A stretch of 64,000 nucleotides of DNA from Lysinibacillus_B sp050613145 (GTDB lineage: Bacteria; Bacillota; Bacilli; Bacillales_A; Planococcaceae): NCBI RefSeq assembly GCF_050613145.1, contig NZ_CP192507.1:3410001-3474000 (forward strand), written 5' to 3'. Below, piece by piece: positions 27,079-35,402 of this stretch. The notes beneath the pieces are model-generated. The model saw only the letters and a program-made list of their open reading frames with translations. It made no database searches and was not told where the DNA came from. The stretch's first letter is position 1; the number at the start of each line of letters is the position of its first letter. The position numbers were made by a program, and so were the translations under genes.

Positions 27079-27181
27079 CCTATCACCCCTTTAGTTCATT
27101 AAAGTAGTTACTTTCATATATATTGATTCCCTATTTTTCAACTCATCATAAGCTTGTTGATTTACTTTTCGAGCTCCTTTT

Positions 27182-27417
27182 AAGAGTATTCATCAAAACA
27201 TGTACTTGACCGCACATTCCGTTACGGGCGGACGCTTTCCGCGGGCGAGGTCGAGCCTCCTCGTCACTCATTCTTCGGTGCTCCTGTCGCTACGCTTTCG
27301 TCGCAAATAAATTTCCTGCGGGGTCTCGACTTTCTCGCTTTTCCCGCTGGAGTCGCCGCCCTTCACTCCATGTGCTTTTAGAATCCTACATTTTTTAATC
27401 AAGAACATATTTTGATA
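27182..27417. repeat. MITE-like non-coding element, family 2, copy C
   Basis: This is closely similar to 1809-2015 through the GC-rich core but carries an extra about 35-base module (GGTGCTCCTGTCGCTACGC through TCGTCGCAAATAAATTT) absent from the other copy. The inner ends TCAAAACATGTACTTGA and TCAAGAACATATTTTGA are inverted repeats matching at 15 of 17 positions. The 13-base word TCGAGCTCCTTTT flanks it on both sides (27169-27181 and 27418-27430). It is non-coding and occupies the gap between the Bce-type operon and lplJ. Confidence 0.8.
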
Positions 27418-27442
27418 TCGAGCTCCTTTTCATTTTACAATA

Positions 27443-27485
27443 AAAAAGAGACGTACTCAAAAACTCTGAAAGTACGTCCTCTTTC
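27443..27485 (-). terminator. Terminator after lplJ
   Basis: On the minus strand AAAGAGGACGTACT pairs with AGTACGTCTCTTT and is followed by TTTATTG. The stem is long enough to work in both directions. It lies about 60 bases past the lplJ stop. Confidence 0.85.
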
Positions 27486-27544
27486 GCTGCAAGCTGTATC
27501 TTCATTTAGTCGGTGTTTTGACAACCGCTGAATAAAGTTAAAAA

Positions 27545-28537
27545 TTAATAAATTAACTGTAAAAACTCTTCTTTTGTAACGCCGCCAAAATACTTTGGAA
27601 TATCGATATCCACCAGCTTTTCAGAAATCGCATTACGGTCATAACGCGCACCGACTAATAATGCCTCGATTTCCGCTACATCGCCAACTCCAAAGAAGTC
27701 ACCAAAAATCGTTACTTCTTCAATGATGCCGCGATTTACTTCTAAACGAATATCAATGCTACCAGATGGGAAACGATGTTGCTTTTGAATATTGAAGCGT
27801 GGTGATTTGCCGTAATTCCAATCCCATTGTTGATAACGCTCTTTCGATAGCTGATAAATGTTCTCCCAGTCTCGCTCTGTTAAATCGTAGTATTGAATGT
27901 TTTCTTCGCCATCAAAAATCGATTTTAATATTTCCATTCGGAATTGCTCTACCGCCATCGGCTCTGTTAAAAATTCTGAAATATTAGCTACACGTGAACG
28001 AACGGATTTAATTCCTTTTGATTCAATCTTGTCCTTTTTCACTTTCAAGGCTGATACAACTGCATCAATTTCTGTATCAAACATTAATGTACCATGTGAA
28101 AACATACGACCTTTTGTAGCGAATTGAGCATTCCCAGATACTTTACGCCCTTCTGCCAAAATATCATTTCGACCTGACAACTCTGCATTTACACCCATCT
28201 TCGCTAAAGCATCTACTACAGGTTGCGTAAATTTTTTGTAGTTGTGGAAGCTATTTCCGTCATCCTTTGTTAAGAAGCTAAAGTTTAAATTACCTAAGTC
28301 ATGGTATACAGCACCACCACCAGACAGACGACGTACGACAATCACACCATTCTCTTCTACATAATCTGTATTGATTTCCTCAATCGTATTTTGATTTTTG
28401 CCAATAATAATTGATGGCTGATTTATGTAAAACAGTAGGAAATCATCTTTTTCGATATCCATATTTTTCAACACATATTCTTCAATCGCTAAGTTCACCC
28501 GTGGATCTGTAATTCCCTTATTATCGATGAAATACAT
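27545..28537 (-). CDS. lplJ: Lipoate-protein ligase
   Basis: A 330-residue lipoate ligase that activates lipoate with ATP and transfers it to lipoyl domains of 2-oxoacid dehydrogenases or GcvH. Visible motifs are RRLSGGGAVYHDLGNLNFS (lipoyl-AMP site), the substrate loop GRNDILAEGRKVSGNAQ with the catalytic lysine, and the accessory C-terminal domain (about residues 250-330). An AAGGAGTG ribosome site precedes the ATG. It is divergent from yhfH, the pairing also seen in B. subtilis (yhfH near yhfJ/lplJ). Confidence 0.95.
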   Translation of the reverse strand: MYFIDNKGITDPRVNLAIEEYVLKNMDIEKDDFLLFYINQPSIIIGKNQNTIEEINTDYVEENGVIVVRRLSGGGAVYHDLGNLNFSFLTKDDGNSFHNYKKFTQPVVDALAKMGVNAELSGRNDILAEGRKVSGNAQFATKGRMFSHGTLMFDTEIDAVVSALKVKKDKIESKGIKSVRSRVANISEFLTEPMAVEQFRMEILKSIFDGEENIQYYDLTERDWENIYQLSKERYQQWDWNYGKSPRFNIQKQHRFPSGSIDIRLEVNRGIIEEVTIFGDFFGVGDVAEIEALLVGARYDRNAISEKLVDIDIPKYFGGVTKEEFLQLIY

Positions 28538-28551
28538 TCACTTCACTCCTT

Positions 28552-28656
28552 CACAAAATGTACATAATTATTTTACCCTAAAATGCACATTTTGTGTTGA
28601 CGAACATAAACTGTTATAGTACAATTTAAAACAACAAGACAGTAATATAACAGTTT
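28552..28656. promoter_or_regulatory. Two perfect spaced inverted repeats in the lplJ/yhfH intergenic region
   Basis: Pair 1: CACAAAATGT (28552-28561) and ACATTTTGTG (28587-28596), spacer 25 bases; its left arm ends beside the lplJ ribosome site. Pair 2: AAACTGTTATA (28608-28618) and TATAACAGTTT (28646-28656), spacer 27 bases; its left arm lies between the -35 and -10 of yhfH and its right arm in the leader. Similar arm length and spacing suggest regulator binding or leader hairpins. The factor is unknown. Confidence 0.6.
28597..28625 (+). promoter_or_regulatory. SigA-type promoter of yhfH
   Basis: TTGACG (28597-28602) and TACAAT (28620-28625) are separated by 17 bases, a near-consensus promoter reading toward yhfH. 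Confidence 0.8.
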
Positions 28657-28677
28657 GATTAAAGGGGGCTATCCACA

Positions 28678-28803
28678 ATGTTAGAAAACGTAGTTGAGTT
28701 TTTCAAAAACTTACCAGATAAAGTATGTGTTCAATGCGGTGACAAAATCGAAGAACAAAGCGAGTGCTACAGCAACAATTGTGAGAAATGCAACACTCTT
28801 TAA
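28678..28803 (+). CDS. yhfH: YhfH family small zinc-ribbon-like protein
   Basis: A 41-residue protein starting MLENVVEFFKNLPDKVC, with CVQCGDKIEEQSECY and a C-terminal NCEKCNTL. Two Cys-x2-Cys pairs suggest a zinc ribbon. The sequence and its position next to lplJ match the YhfH family of Bacillales, whose function is unknown. An AAAGGGGG ribosome site lies nine bases before the ATG and a good promoter precedes it. A terminator follows. It is easily missed because of its size. Confidence 0.9.
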   Translation: MLENVVEFFKNLPDKVCVQCGDKIEEQSECYSNNCEKCNTL

Positions 28804-28873
28804 TTCACAGTTTATTGCTACTTGGCGCTTCATCCTTATGATTTAGTAACACTATATCGCTTACACAATTCAA

Positions 28874-28912
28874 TCCTCGAGTGCGCTCAATGCTCGAGGG
28901 TTTTTTCTTTTT
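28874..28912 (+). terminator. Terminator after yhfH
   Basis: CCTCGAG pairs with CTCGAGG around an 11-base loop and is followed by GTTTTTTCTTTTTT. Confidence 0.9.
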
Positions 28913-28917
28913 TATAA

Positions 28918-29031
28918 GAAAAGCGCAAGCGCCCTCTCTAGCCCCGACATGCGTTGGAGATAGGCTCACAGTGCGCTTGCACACGAAGAGACTTTCGAAA
29001 CGTCACGAGGGGCTGGGCGCTGGAGCTAGAC
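28918..29031. repeat. Bacillaceae-type dispersed intergenic repeat (single copy here)
   Basis: A GC-rich block beginning GAAAAGCGCAAGCGCCC and ending GGGGCTGGGCGCTGGAGCTAGACA in pieces, with TAGCCCC near the left pairing with GGGGCTG near the right, and GCGCC with GGCGC. I recognise this layout from many Bacillaceae genomes, where it recurs between genes; that recognition is from memory. It lies between the yhfH terminator and the YtkA-operon terminator and encodes nothing. Confidence 0.65.
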
Positions 29032-29070
29032 ACTCTTTAAACTAGAAAAAGTTTATACTTTATCTTTTTA

Positions 29071-29110
29071 AAAAAGTGTATTAGTACAGAGCTGTACTAA
29101 TACACTTTTC
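29071..29110 (-). terminator. Terminator after the YtkA-like gene
   Basis: A 15-base perfect stem, AAGTGTATTAGTACA / TGTACTAATACACTT, with a 4-base loop. T-runs lie on both sides, so it may be bidirectional. Confidence 0.92.
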
Positions 29111-29147
29111 TTTATCACTTCAACTACTTTGGAATAACAATATCCCA

Positions 29148-29669
29148 TTAATGATTATGTTCTTCCTCAGACTTTTCTCCGTGTTCAGTATGACCATCTT
29201 GCTCAGTAGATTCTCCGTACTCCATATTTTCCATCGAACTTGAACTGTTATCTTCTAGCACTTGACTCATATCTGGATGACCAACAATAAATTCGTGTTT
29301 TGGCATCACATGCATACCACGTGCCGTTGTATGAGCGTACATATAATAGACACCATCATGATCAAATGTATATTCTGCTACGTACACACCATCTTTCGTT
29401 AATTCTCCATCGAGCATCGTTCCTTCGTCACGATGTCCTGATTCCCATACTTCGAATTCCATACTTTCAACATCATCCACTGCTTCGTCACCTTGTGTCA
29501 CCTTCACTTCAAGAGTTACCGCTTCATTTGGTTGTACTTCCTTCGGTGTTAATACGTCTACGATCACTTCAACTGGCATTTCACCGCTATCTATTGTATC
29601 TACTTTTTCTTGCCCACAACCAGCTGCTAATACAGCAGTTGCTGCTAACGTTAAAAATAACTTCTTCAT
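29148..29669 (-). CDS. YtkA-like (FixH-type) lipoprotein with His-rich tail
   Basis: A 173-residue lipoprotein: signal peptide with lipobox LAAGC (Cys about 18), then an Ig-like YtkA domain of about 110 residues (VEVIVDVLTPKEVQPNEAVTLEV; GVYVAEYTFDHDGVYYMYAHTTARGMHVMPKHEFIVG), and a tail rich in Glu, His and Met ending EHNH. His and Met clusters suggest copper or other metal binding outside the membrane; this is inference. It is the last gene of an operon with a kinase, response regulator and second lipoprotein, three bases after the kinase. Confidence 0.85.
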   Translation of the reverse strand: MKKLFLTLAATAVLAAGCGQEKVDTIDSGEMPVEVIVDVLTPKEVQPNEAVTLEVKVTQGDEAVDDVESMEFEVWESGHRDEGTMLDGELTKDGVYVAEYTFDHDGVYYMYAHTTARGMHVMPKHEFIVGHPDMSQVLEDNSSSSMENMEYGESTEQDGHTEHGEKSEEEHNH

Positions 29670-29672
29670 TCC

Positions 29673-31058
29673 TTATTCCTCCATTAACGGTATTTGGACC
29701 GTTACCACCGTTCCTTCTCCAACTTCACTTTCGATGTGTAATGTCCCTTGATGCTGTTTTACAAGTTTATCAACAATGGATAGCCCTAGTCCACTGCCGC
29801 CATCTGCTCTACTACGCGCTTTATTGACACGGTAAAAACGCTCTGTAATTTTCGGCAAATCCTCTTTCGGTATACCGATTCCTTTATCTATAACCTTCAT
29901 AACGGCCATCTTTTCATATGCTCTCGCTTCCACTCGTACCGTCTTCTTTTCATCGGAATAGCGAATGGCATTTTCTAATAAGTTAATTAAAATTTGTTTC
30001 AGCTTTTCTTCATCTGCTTCCACAATTAATTCTTCATCTGCTTCTAATAAGATTTCGATTCGCTTTTCTTTCGCCTTTACGTGAATAATTTGGATGGCAT
30101 CACGTAATGTTTCAGCCAATACAATCGGATACATTTCAACTGCTTGTTCAGCTTCCACATGAACTAATTGCATCAGTTCATTCGTCAAACGCTCCATTCG
30201 ATTCGCTTCCCTAGCAATTAATCGAATGGCCTCTTCTTTTTGTTCCCCTTCAATAAATCCATTTTGAATCGACTCACTGTACCCTTTTACATAACTAATC
30301 GGTGTACGAAGCTCATGTGAAACGGTGGCTAAAAACGTCTTTTTCTCTTCATCTTCCTGCTGAATGGCCTGTGCCATATCGTTAAACGCATTTGATAACT
30401 GGCCAATTTCATCTTTGGACGTTACAGAAACTCGGGCTGTATAATCACCCGTTGACATTTGCTGCACCGCTTGCTGCAACTCATGCAGAGGGCGCATAAT
30501 ATGACGCAGTGCCTTAAAAACGAAATACCCAATGACAACAGCAAATACGACAACACAAGCAATTAAAAATAATACTTCTTCTTTGGCTAACTCACTAATT
30601 TTCGCTAACGGATAATATAAATATAAAATGCCTTCTAATCTATTTTCATCTGTGAATGGAAAAATAACTGAAATAATTTGTCGTTCAAATCGTTCTTCAT
30701 AGCCGATTTTTATGATCGCTTGTCCTGCCAGCAGTTGCTGACGCTCATCTGGTCCGATAAGTGTTTCATAATCGATAGCAAATGGTACACAAGCACTTAA
30801 TTCACGTGGATTGCGTACAGCAAAGACGCTAAAGTTCCCATAGCTATTATGCTCCTCAATTTCAGCAATTAGCTCATCTGTTACCTCGCCACCTTTATAC
30901 TTGGTCGCTAGTCGTTCACCATATTCAATCATGGAAGCTTCTGTATCTTCTACGTACAGCTGTTCATATAAAAAATCGGTTAACAAATACATAAACGCGA
31001 TGGTGATGACTAAAAAAACAATAATTAGTGCCCATATTTTTCGTGCAAATGTTGTCAT
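29673..31058 (-). CDS. Sensor histidine kinase with HAMP domain
   Basis: A 461-residue kinase: membrane helix 1 (residues 10-30), an extracellular sensor region (about 31-160) with one cysteine in ELSACVPF, helix 2 (about 165-185), HAMP (FKALRHIMRPLHELQQAV..MSTGDYTARV), HisKA (FLATVSHELRTPISYVKGY), then HATPase_c with NLLENAIRYS, DKGIGIPKEDL and GGSGLGLSIV. It overlaps the response regulator gene by four bases, so the two are partners. The signal is unknown; the flanking lipoproteins suggest an envelope or metal cue. Confidence 0.92.
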   Translation of the reverse strand: MTTFARKIWALIIVFLVITIAFMYLLTDFLYEQLYVEDTEASMIEYGERLATKYKGGEVTDELIAEIEEHNSYGNFSVFAVRNPRELSACVPFAIDYETLIGPDERQQLLAGQAIIKIGYEERFERQIISVIFPFTDENRLEGILYLYYPLAKISELAKEEVLFLIACVVVFAVVIGYFVFKALRHIMRPLHELQQAVQQMSTGDYTARVSVTSKDEIGQLSNAFNDMAQAIQQEDEEKKTFLATVSHELRTPISYVKGYSESIQNGFIEGEQKEEAIRLIAREANRMERLTNELMQLVHVEAEQAVEMYPIVLAETLRDAIQIIHVKAKEKRIEILLEADEELIVEADEEKLKQILINLLENAIRYSDEKKTVRVEARAYEKMAVMKVIDKGIGIPKEDLPKITERFYRVNKARSRADGGSGLGLSIVDKLVKQHQGTLHIESEVGEGTVVTVQIPLMEE

Positions 31059-31747
31059 TTGCGTTTTTCAAAGCGATAGCCAATACCCCAAACCGTTTGG
31101 ATATATTCGCTTGCTTCCTTTGATTGTTTGCCCAGTTTTAAGCGTAACGTTTTAATATGTGTGTCCACCGTCCGTGTTCCCCCACCGTAATCAATGTCCC
31201 AAATTCGTTCAAGCAGTTGTTCTCTTGAATACACATTATCGGGATTTTGCATAAACAAATACAATAATTCATACTCCTTGAGCGTTAAAGGGACATGCAC
31301 ATCATTTACCATAACTTTACGCGATATTTCGTCTAACTTAATACAGCCACGTGTTAATATTTTCTGCTCCACCTCATACATTAATCGCCCTGTACGACGA
31401 AGGACAGCATGAAGACGGGCTACTAATTCACTTGCTGTAAACGGCTTAATGATATAGTCATCACCGCCAATTGTTAATCCTTTTACTTTATCTTCATTAG
31501 CATCGCGTGCTGTTAAAAAAATAATGGGTACGTCTGAAGTAAAGCGAATCTTCGTACATACTTGGAAGCCATCTTCTTCCGGCATCATCACGTCCAGCAA
31601 CACAATATCCACTTCTTCTCTTGTTAAAATTTCATAAGCATCTGCCCCATTTGCTGCTGTTAATGTACGGAAATTTGATTTTAATAGCATTACTTCGATT
31701 AAATTACGCATATCTAGTTCATCGTCCACAATAAGTATAGTCGTCAT
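31055..31747 (-). CDS. OmpR-family response regulator
   Basis: A 230-residue regulator with receiver motifs DDE, VDIVLLDVMMPEEDG and IIKPFTASELVARL, and a C-terminal winged helix (LTLKEYELLYLFM, GGTRTVDTHIKTLRLKLG, VWGIGYRFEK). It overlaps the beta-propeller lipoprotein gene upstream and the kinase gene downstream, each by four bases, so the four genes form one translationally coupled operon. Confidence 0.93.
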   Translation of the reverse strand: MTTILIVDDELDMRNLIEVMLLKSNFRTLTAANGADAYEILTREEVDIVLLDVMMPEEDGFQVCTKIRFTSDVPIIFLTARDANEDKVKGLTIGGDDYIIKPFTASELVARLHAVLRRTGRLMYEVEQKILTRGCIKLDEISRKVMVNDVHVPLTLKEYELLYLFMQNPDNVYSREQLLERIWDIDYGGGTRTVDTHIKTLRLKLGKQSKEASEYIQTVWGIGYRFEKRK

Positions 31748-32706
31748 GTTGTACCCTCCCTTACTAACAATTGAAATGGCCCCTTGTTCGTTTGTACTTT
31801 TTTTATAATTTGTTGGTCTTCCAAAAAATAAACGGTTTGATCGTCATAACCTGCTACGACAATAAAATCCATAAAATGTTGCACAGCAAAAGGATTGGCC
31901 CCCACTTTTTGTTTCCATAAAATTTCACCGTCTATATCAGCCACATATAACATGCTCTCGCCGTGACTAATAACAGCCACTTCATCACCTTTTTTAGCGA
32001 TTCCAACCGGCATGAGCGGCATACTAATGGGCTTCTGTTTTTCTCCTGTCGTTAAATCATAGACATCAATCGTTTGATTTGGTTTACTGCCTTCACCGTG
32101 TCCACCAATCCAAAGCTTGTTTTGTTGTTCTAGAACGGCAATGCCATGCGAGGATTTAGCAATCTCCCATTCATCTACAACAATAAACTCTTCAATATCC
32201 AACACTGATAAAACAGTATCTTTGTAATTGACTACATATAAATAGCCGTTACTAGCAACCATCGACATCGGATAGTTATATAATTTTTGTTCATGTAATT
32301 TTTTTCCCTGTAAATCATAACTTATAACGGCATTTGTTTTACTATTTGTCATAAAAAATCGCTCTGACTGATTGTCGTAATAAGCATTTGTCGTACCCAT
32401 TCCGCATTCGATTGTCGCCACATGTTTACCTGTTGAAATTTCATACAAATGGGCTTCTGTCAGTTCATGTCCATACATGAGCACTCGGTCATGTTGAATG
32501 AGCACGCCTCCGGTATAAGCAGATTCAAATTCCCATGTTGCGATCGTATCGCCTTCCTGATCCAAAAACGTTAATGAGGGTTGCAAAATATTGACCGATG
32601 CAACGAAAGGCTGATGCGGGTTAATCGGTGTAAATCGCTGCTCACTACATCCAGTTAACAGTAATATGCACATTAATAAGGCAATCATTGGCTTATTCAT
32701 ATTCAT
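31744..32706 (-). CDS. YncE-like beta-propeller lipoprotein
   Basis: A roughly 320-residue protein with a lipobox (LLLTGC, Cys near residue 20) and repeated beta-strand units of the YncE/NHL type (LYVVNYKDTVLSVLDIEEF; NKLWIGGHGEGSKPNQTIDVYDLTTGEKQKP). It is probably a surface-exposed propeller. It is first in the operon with the response regulator, kinase and YtkA-like protein. The ATG two codons in (32700) is better spaced from GGGAG than the first ATG. Its role in sensing is inferred only from context. Confidence 0.82.
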   Translation of the reverse strand: MNMNKPMIALLMCILLLTGCSEQRFTPINPHQPFVASVNILQPSLTFLDQEGDTIATWEFESAYTGGVLIQHDRVLMYGHELTEAHLYEISTGKHVATIECGMGTTNAYYDNQSERFFMTNSKTNAVISYDLQGKKLHEQKLYNYPMSMVASNGYLYVVNYKDTVLSVLDIEEFIVVDEWEIAKSSHGIAVLEQQNKLWIGGHGEGSKPNQTIDVYDLTTGEKQKPISMPLMPVGIAKKGDEVAVISHGESMLYVADIDGEILWKQKVGANPFAVQHFMDFIVVAGYDDQTVYFLEDQQIIKKVQTNKGPFQLLVREGTT

Positions 32707-32839
32707 TCACTCCCATTCAATCGTACTTTACAAATGTGAAATATCAATGAAGTATGTACGGTAAAATTGTGAACTTCAATAATCTAAACTTTAGCATAAT
32801 CAATCGCAATTACACCTCAACATAATTGTGTCCAAAAGA

Positions 32840-32880
32840 TAAAAAAACTGCACAATAGATACGTGTATCTACTGTACAGT
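32840..32880 (-). terminator. Terminator overlapping the cgoX stop codon
   Basis: On the minus strand ACTGTACAGTAGATAC pairs with GTATCTATTGTGCAGT and is followed by seven T. The TAG stop codon of cgoX lies within the stem. Confidence 0.9.
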
Positions 32881-34308
32881 TTGTCGTTCAAATAGTGTAT
32901 TTAACATTTCTTGTGCGGTTTGTCGACCTTGTTCAATACAATCAGGCACACTAATGCCTTCATAGGAACTTCCAACTAATTTTACCTGCGGAAACTGATC
33001 ATACAGTTCGCCTTTTAATTGCTTTAGACGCTCATCATGCCCAACTGTATATTGAGGCATCGCCTGCTTCCAGCGCGTCACCATTGTAAATAGTGGATTT
33101 CCTTGTAGGTCGATTGCTTTACGTAAATCAGCTAACACGATCCGTTCAATTTCACTATCTGACAACTCGACAATCGTTTCGTCACCGACACGCCCAATAT
33201 AAACACGCAACAAATCGTAGCCTTCTGGTGCGACATTATCCCACTTCCGGTTACTCCAAGTACAAGACGTAATCGCTAAATCACTATTGCGTGATACGAA
33301 AAAGTTTAACGCTTTTTTATATTTCTTCAGTTCTTCCTGCTTAAATGCCATCGTCACTGTAGCAATCGTCGCATAATTCATATTCGGTAAATGTTGCATT
33401 ACATTATGCTTCTTAAATACTGATTTAGCTACATTAAACGGCGTCGTCATAATGACGGCATCTGCCTGTATCGGAGAAATATTATTGAGCTCAATTTTCA
33501 ACTGCCCATCTCGAATACAATCAATCGCCTCTACTTTGACACCTTTTAAAATGGTACTAGTAGGCGCTAGCTTTTCCTCTAACTTTTCGATTAACGTTTC
33601 AAGCCCTCGTTCAAATGTGCCGTAGTGGTTATATTGCTCCTCAAAATGCTTGATGGCAAAATGACTTACTTTTTGCTTTTTCAATCCAAGCAGTAAACTC
33701 CGATGTTCTTTCTCTAATTGATAAAATTGCGGGAACATCGATTGAATGCTCAAATGATCAATATCACCAGCAAACGTTCCCGCCAATAGCGGCTCTACTA
33801 AATTTTCCACAACTTCTTTCCCAAAGCGTCGTCTAAAGAAATGACCAATTGGCTCATCTGTCTCTTGAGAAGGTTTCGGAATAAATAAATCACCTGCTGC
33901 ACGAATTTTACCACTTACAGAAATTAAACCAGTCGTAATGAGTGAGGAGACGTTTGGCGATCCATCAAACAATAAACTGCTCGGTATCGGGTATAAATCT
34001 TTGCCAACAGCGACATATGTTTGCCCATTCTTATTATGTACAAGCTGATCAGCAATCCCCAGTTCCCGTGCTAATTGATGAACACTACCCTGCTCATCAA
34101 TAAATGACTCTGGCCCGCGCTCTACTATGAACCCACCCTTGCGTATCGTTTGAATCTTTCCACCAAGGCGAAGAGAAGATTCGACAATAACGACATCAAG
34201 CGGATATTGATTTTCTTTTGCGATTTGTTGTAAATAAAACGCTGCTGTTAATCCTGTTATCCCGCCGCCTATGACGACTATCTTCCTTCTCCTCGTCATC
34301 CTCATCAT
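32869..34308 (-). CDS. hemY: Coproporphyrinogen III oxidase (CgoX, formerly HemY/protoporphyrinogen oxidase)
   Basis: A 479-residue FAD enzyme with the N-terminal dinucleotide loop VVIGGGITGLTAAFYLQ, ERGPESFIDE, and the C-terminal FAD segment VGSSYEGISVPDCIEQGR. In Gram-positive bacteria this family converts coproporphyrinogen III to coproporphyrin III in the coproporphyrin-dependent haem pathway. It follows hemH by 11 bases in the hemE-hemH-hemY order known from B. subtilis. Clustered start codons (ATG ATG AGG ATG) leave the exact start uncertain by three residues. Confidence 0.95.
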   Translation of the reverse strand: MMRMTRRRKIVVIGGGITGLTAAFYLQQIAKENQYPLDVVIVESSLRLGGKIQTIRKGGFIVERGPESFIDEQGSVHQLARELGIADQLVHNKNGQTYVAVGKDLYPIPSSLLFDGSPNVSSLITTGLISVSGKIRAAGDLFIPKPSQETDEPIGHFFRRRFGKEVVENLVEPLLAGTFAGDIDHLSIQSMFPQFYQLEKEHRSLLLGLKKQKVSHFAIKHFEEQYNHYGTFERGLETLIEKLEEKLAPTSTILKGVKVEAIDCIRDGQLKIELNNISPIQADAVIMTTPFNVAKSVFKKHNVMQHLPNMNYATIATVTMAFKQEELKKYKKALNFFVSRNSDLAITSCTWSNRKWDNVAPEGYDLLRVYIGRVGDETIVELSDSEIERIVLADLRKAIDLQGNPLFTMVTRWKQAMPQYTVGHDERLKQLKGELYDQFPQVKLVGSSYEGISVPDCIEQGRQTAQEMLNTLFERQTVQ

Positions 34309-34319
34309 CGCTTTCTATC

Positions 34320-35252
34320 TTATTTCGCTAATTTATCGTGAATTGCATCTACCATAGCATCAATGAATAGTGGGTTCGTATTTGGCATTGTTGGACGGTA
34401 ATAACTTGCGCCAATTTCATCACATACCACTTTACATTCAATATCGTTATCGTACAGTACCTCTAAATGTTCTGTTACGAAACCAACTGGCGTATAGATA
34501 AATGCTTTATAACCTTTTTGTTCGAATAGTTCTTTTGTTAAATCTTGTACGTCTGGCCCTAACCAAGGCTCTGGTGTTTGACCAGCTGATTGCCAACCTA
34601 CTTCTACATTTTCAATATCAGAAGCTTCTTCAATTAGACGCGCCGTTTCGATTAATTGCTCTTCGTATGGGTCACCAGCTAATTTAATTTTCTCTGGTAA
34701 TGAGTGATTCGATACGATTAAGCAACAGTTTGTACGTTCTTCTTCAGACATTTTCGCTAATTCACCGTTCACTGCATTTTTCCAGAATTCAATGAATTTC
34801 GGTTGTTTGTACCAAGATTCAACAGACGTTAATGCTAACTTGGCGCCAAGTTTTTCGATATGTGCCTGTGCACGACCGTTATACGATTTAATCGAGAATG
34901 TAGAAAAATGGGGCGCTAACACAATCGATACTGCCTCTTGAATACCTTCATTCACCATTGCTTCGATTGCATCTTCTACGAACGGTTCAATATGTTTTAA
35001 GCCGATAAATACTTTGTATTCCACTTCATCCTGTACTTCATTTAAACGTGCGCCAAGTGCTTCTGCTTGCGCAACTGTCATTTTAGCAAGCGGTGAAATA
35101 CCACCAATCGCACGGTAACGTTCTGTTAAGTCATCGATATGCTCTTGAGATGGCTTACGACCATGACGAATATGTGTATAATAACGCTCGATATCTTCTT
35201 CTTTATATGGCGTTCCGTATGCCATTACTAATAAACCGCGTACTGGTTTCAT
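34320..35252 (-). CDS. hemH: Coproporphyrin ferrochelatase
   Basis: A 310-residue enzyme inserting Fe(II) into coproporphyrin III. The metal-site histidine is in SNHSLPEK (about residue 183) and the catalytic glutamate in TEHLEVLYDND (about 264); the opening LLVMAYGTP is typical. It is the second gene after hemE; a 150-base gap separates the two and may hold extra regulation or a processing site, though nothing definite is seen there. Confidence 0.96.
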   Translation of the reverse strand: MKPVRGLLVMAYGTPYKEEDIERYYTHIRHGRKPSQEHIDDLTERYRAIGGISPLAKMTVAQAEALGARLNEVQDEVEYKVFIGLKHIEPFVEDAIEAMVNEGIQEAVSIVLAPHFSTFSIKSYNGRAQAHIEKLGAKLALTSVESWYKQPKFIEFWKNAVNGELAKMSEEERTNCCLIVSNHSLPEKIKLAGDPYEEQLIETARLIEEASDIENVEVGWQSAGQTPEPWLGPDVQDLTKELFEQKGYKAFIYTPVGFVTEHLEVLYDNDIECKVVCDEIGASYYRPTMPNTNPLFIDAMVDAIHDKLAK

Positions 35253-35402
35253 GAAAGAATCACCTCTAGAATTTTATAAATGTCTTATGTAATCGCACAG
35301 TTACACAAGCCGTCCGCATTCGGAAGACATGGTAGCCTAGGCTTATGTTAATGTCCTGCGAAAACTTAATCACTACAATTATTGCCTATTACTTAATTTA
35401 CC

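Noticed and set aside
28918..29031. CRISPR-like or tRNA-like element between yhfH and the YtkA operon
   Set aside because: It is a single GC-rich inverted-end repeat without regular spacers, cloverleaf or CCA end.
29300..29827. Plus-strand open frame of 175 codons antisense to the YtkA-like gene
   Set aside because: It is a Leu/His-rich shadow of the minus-strand gene, without ribosome site or family resemblance.
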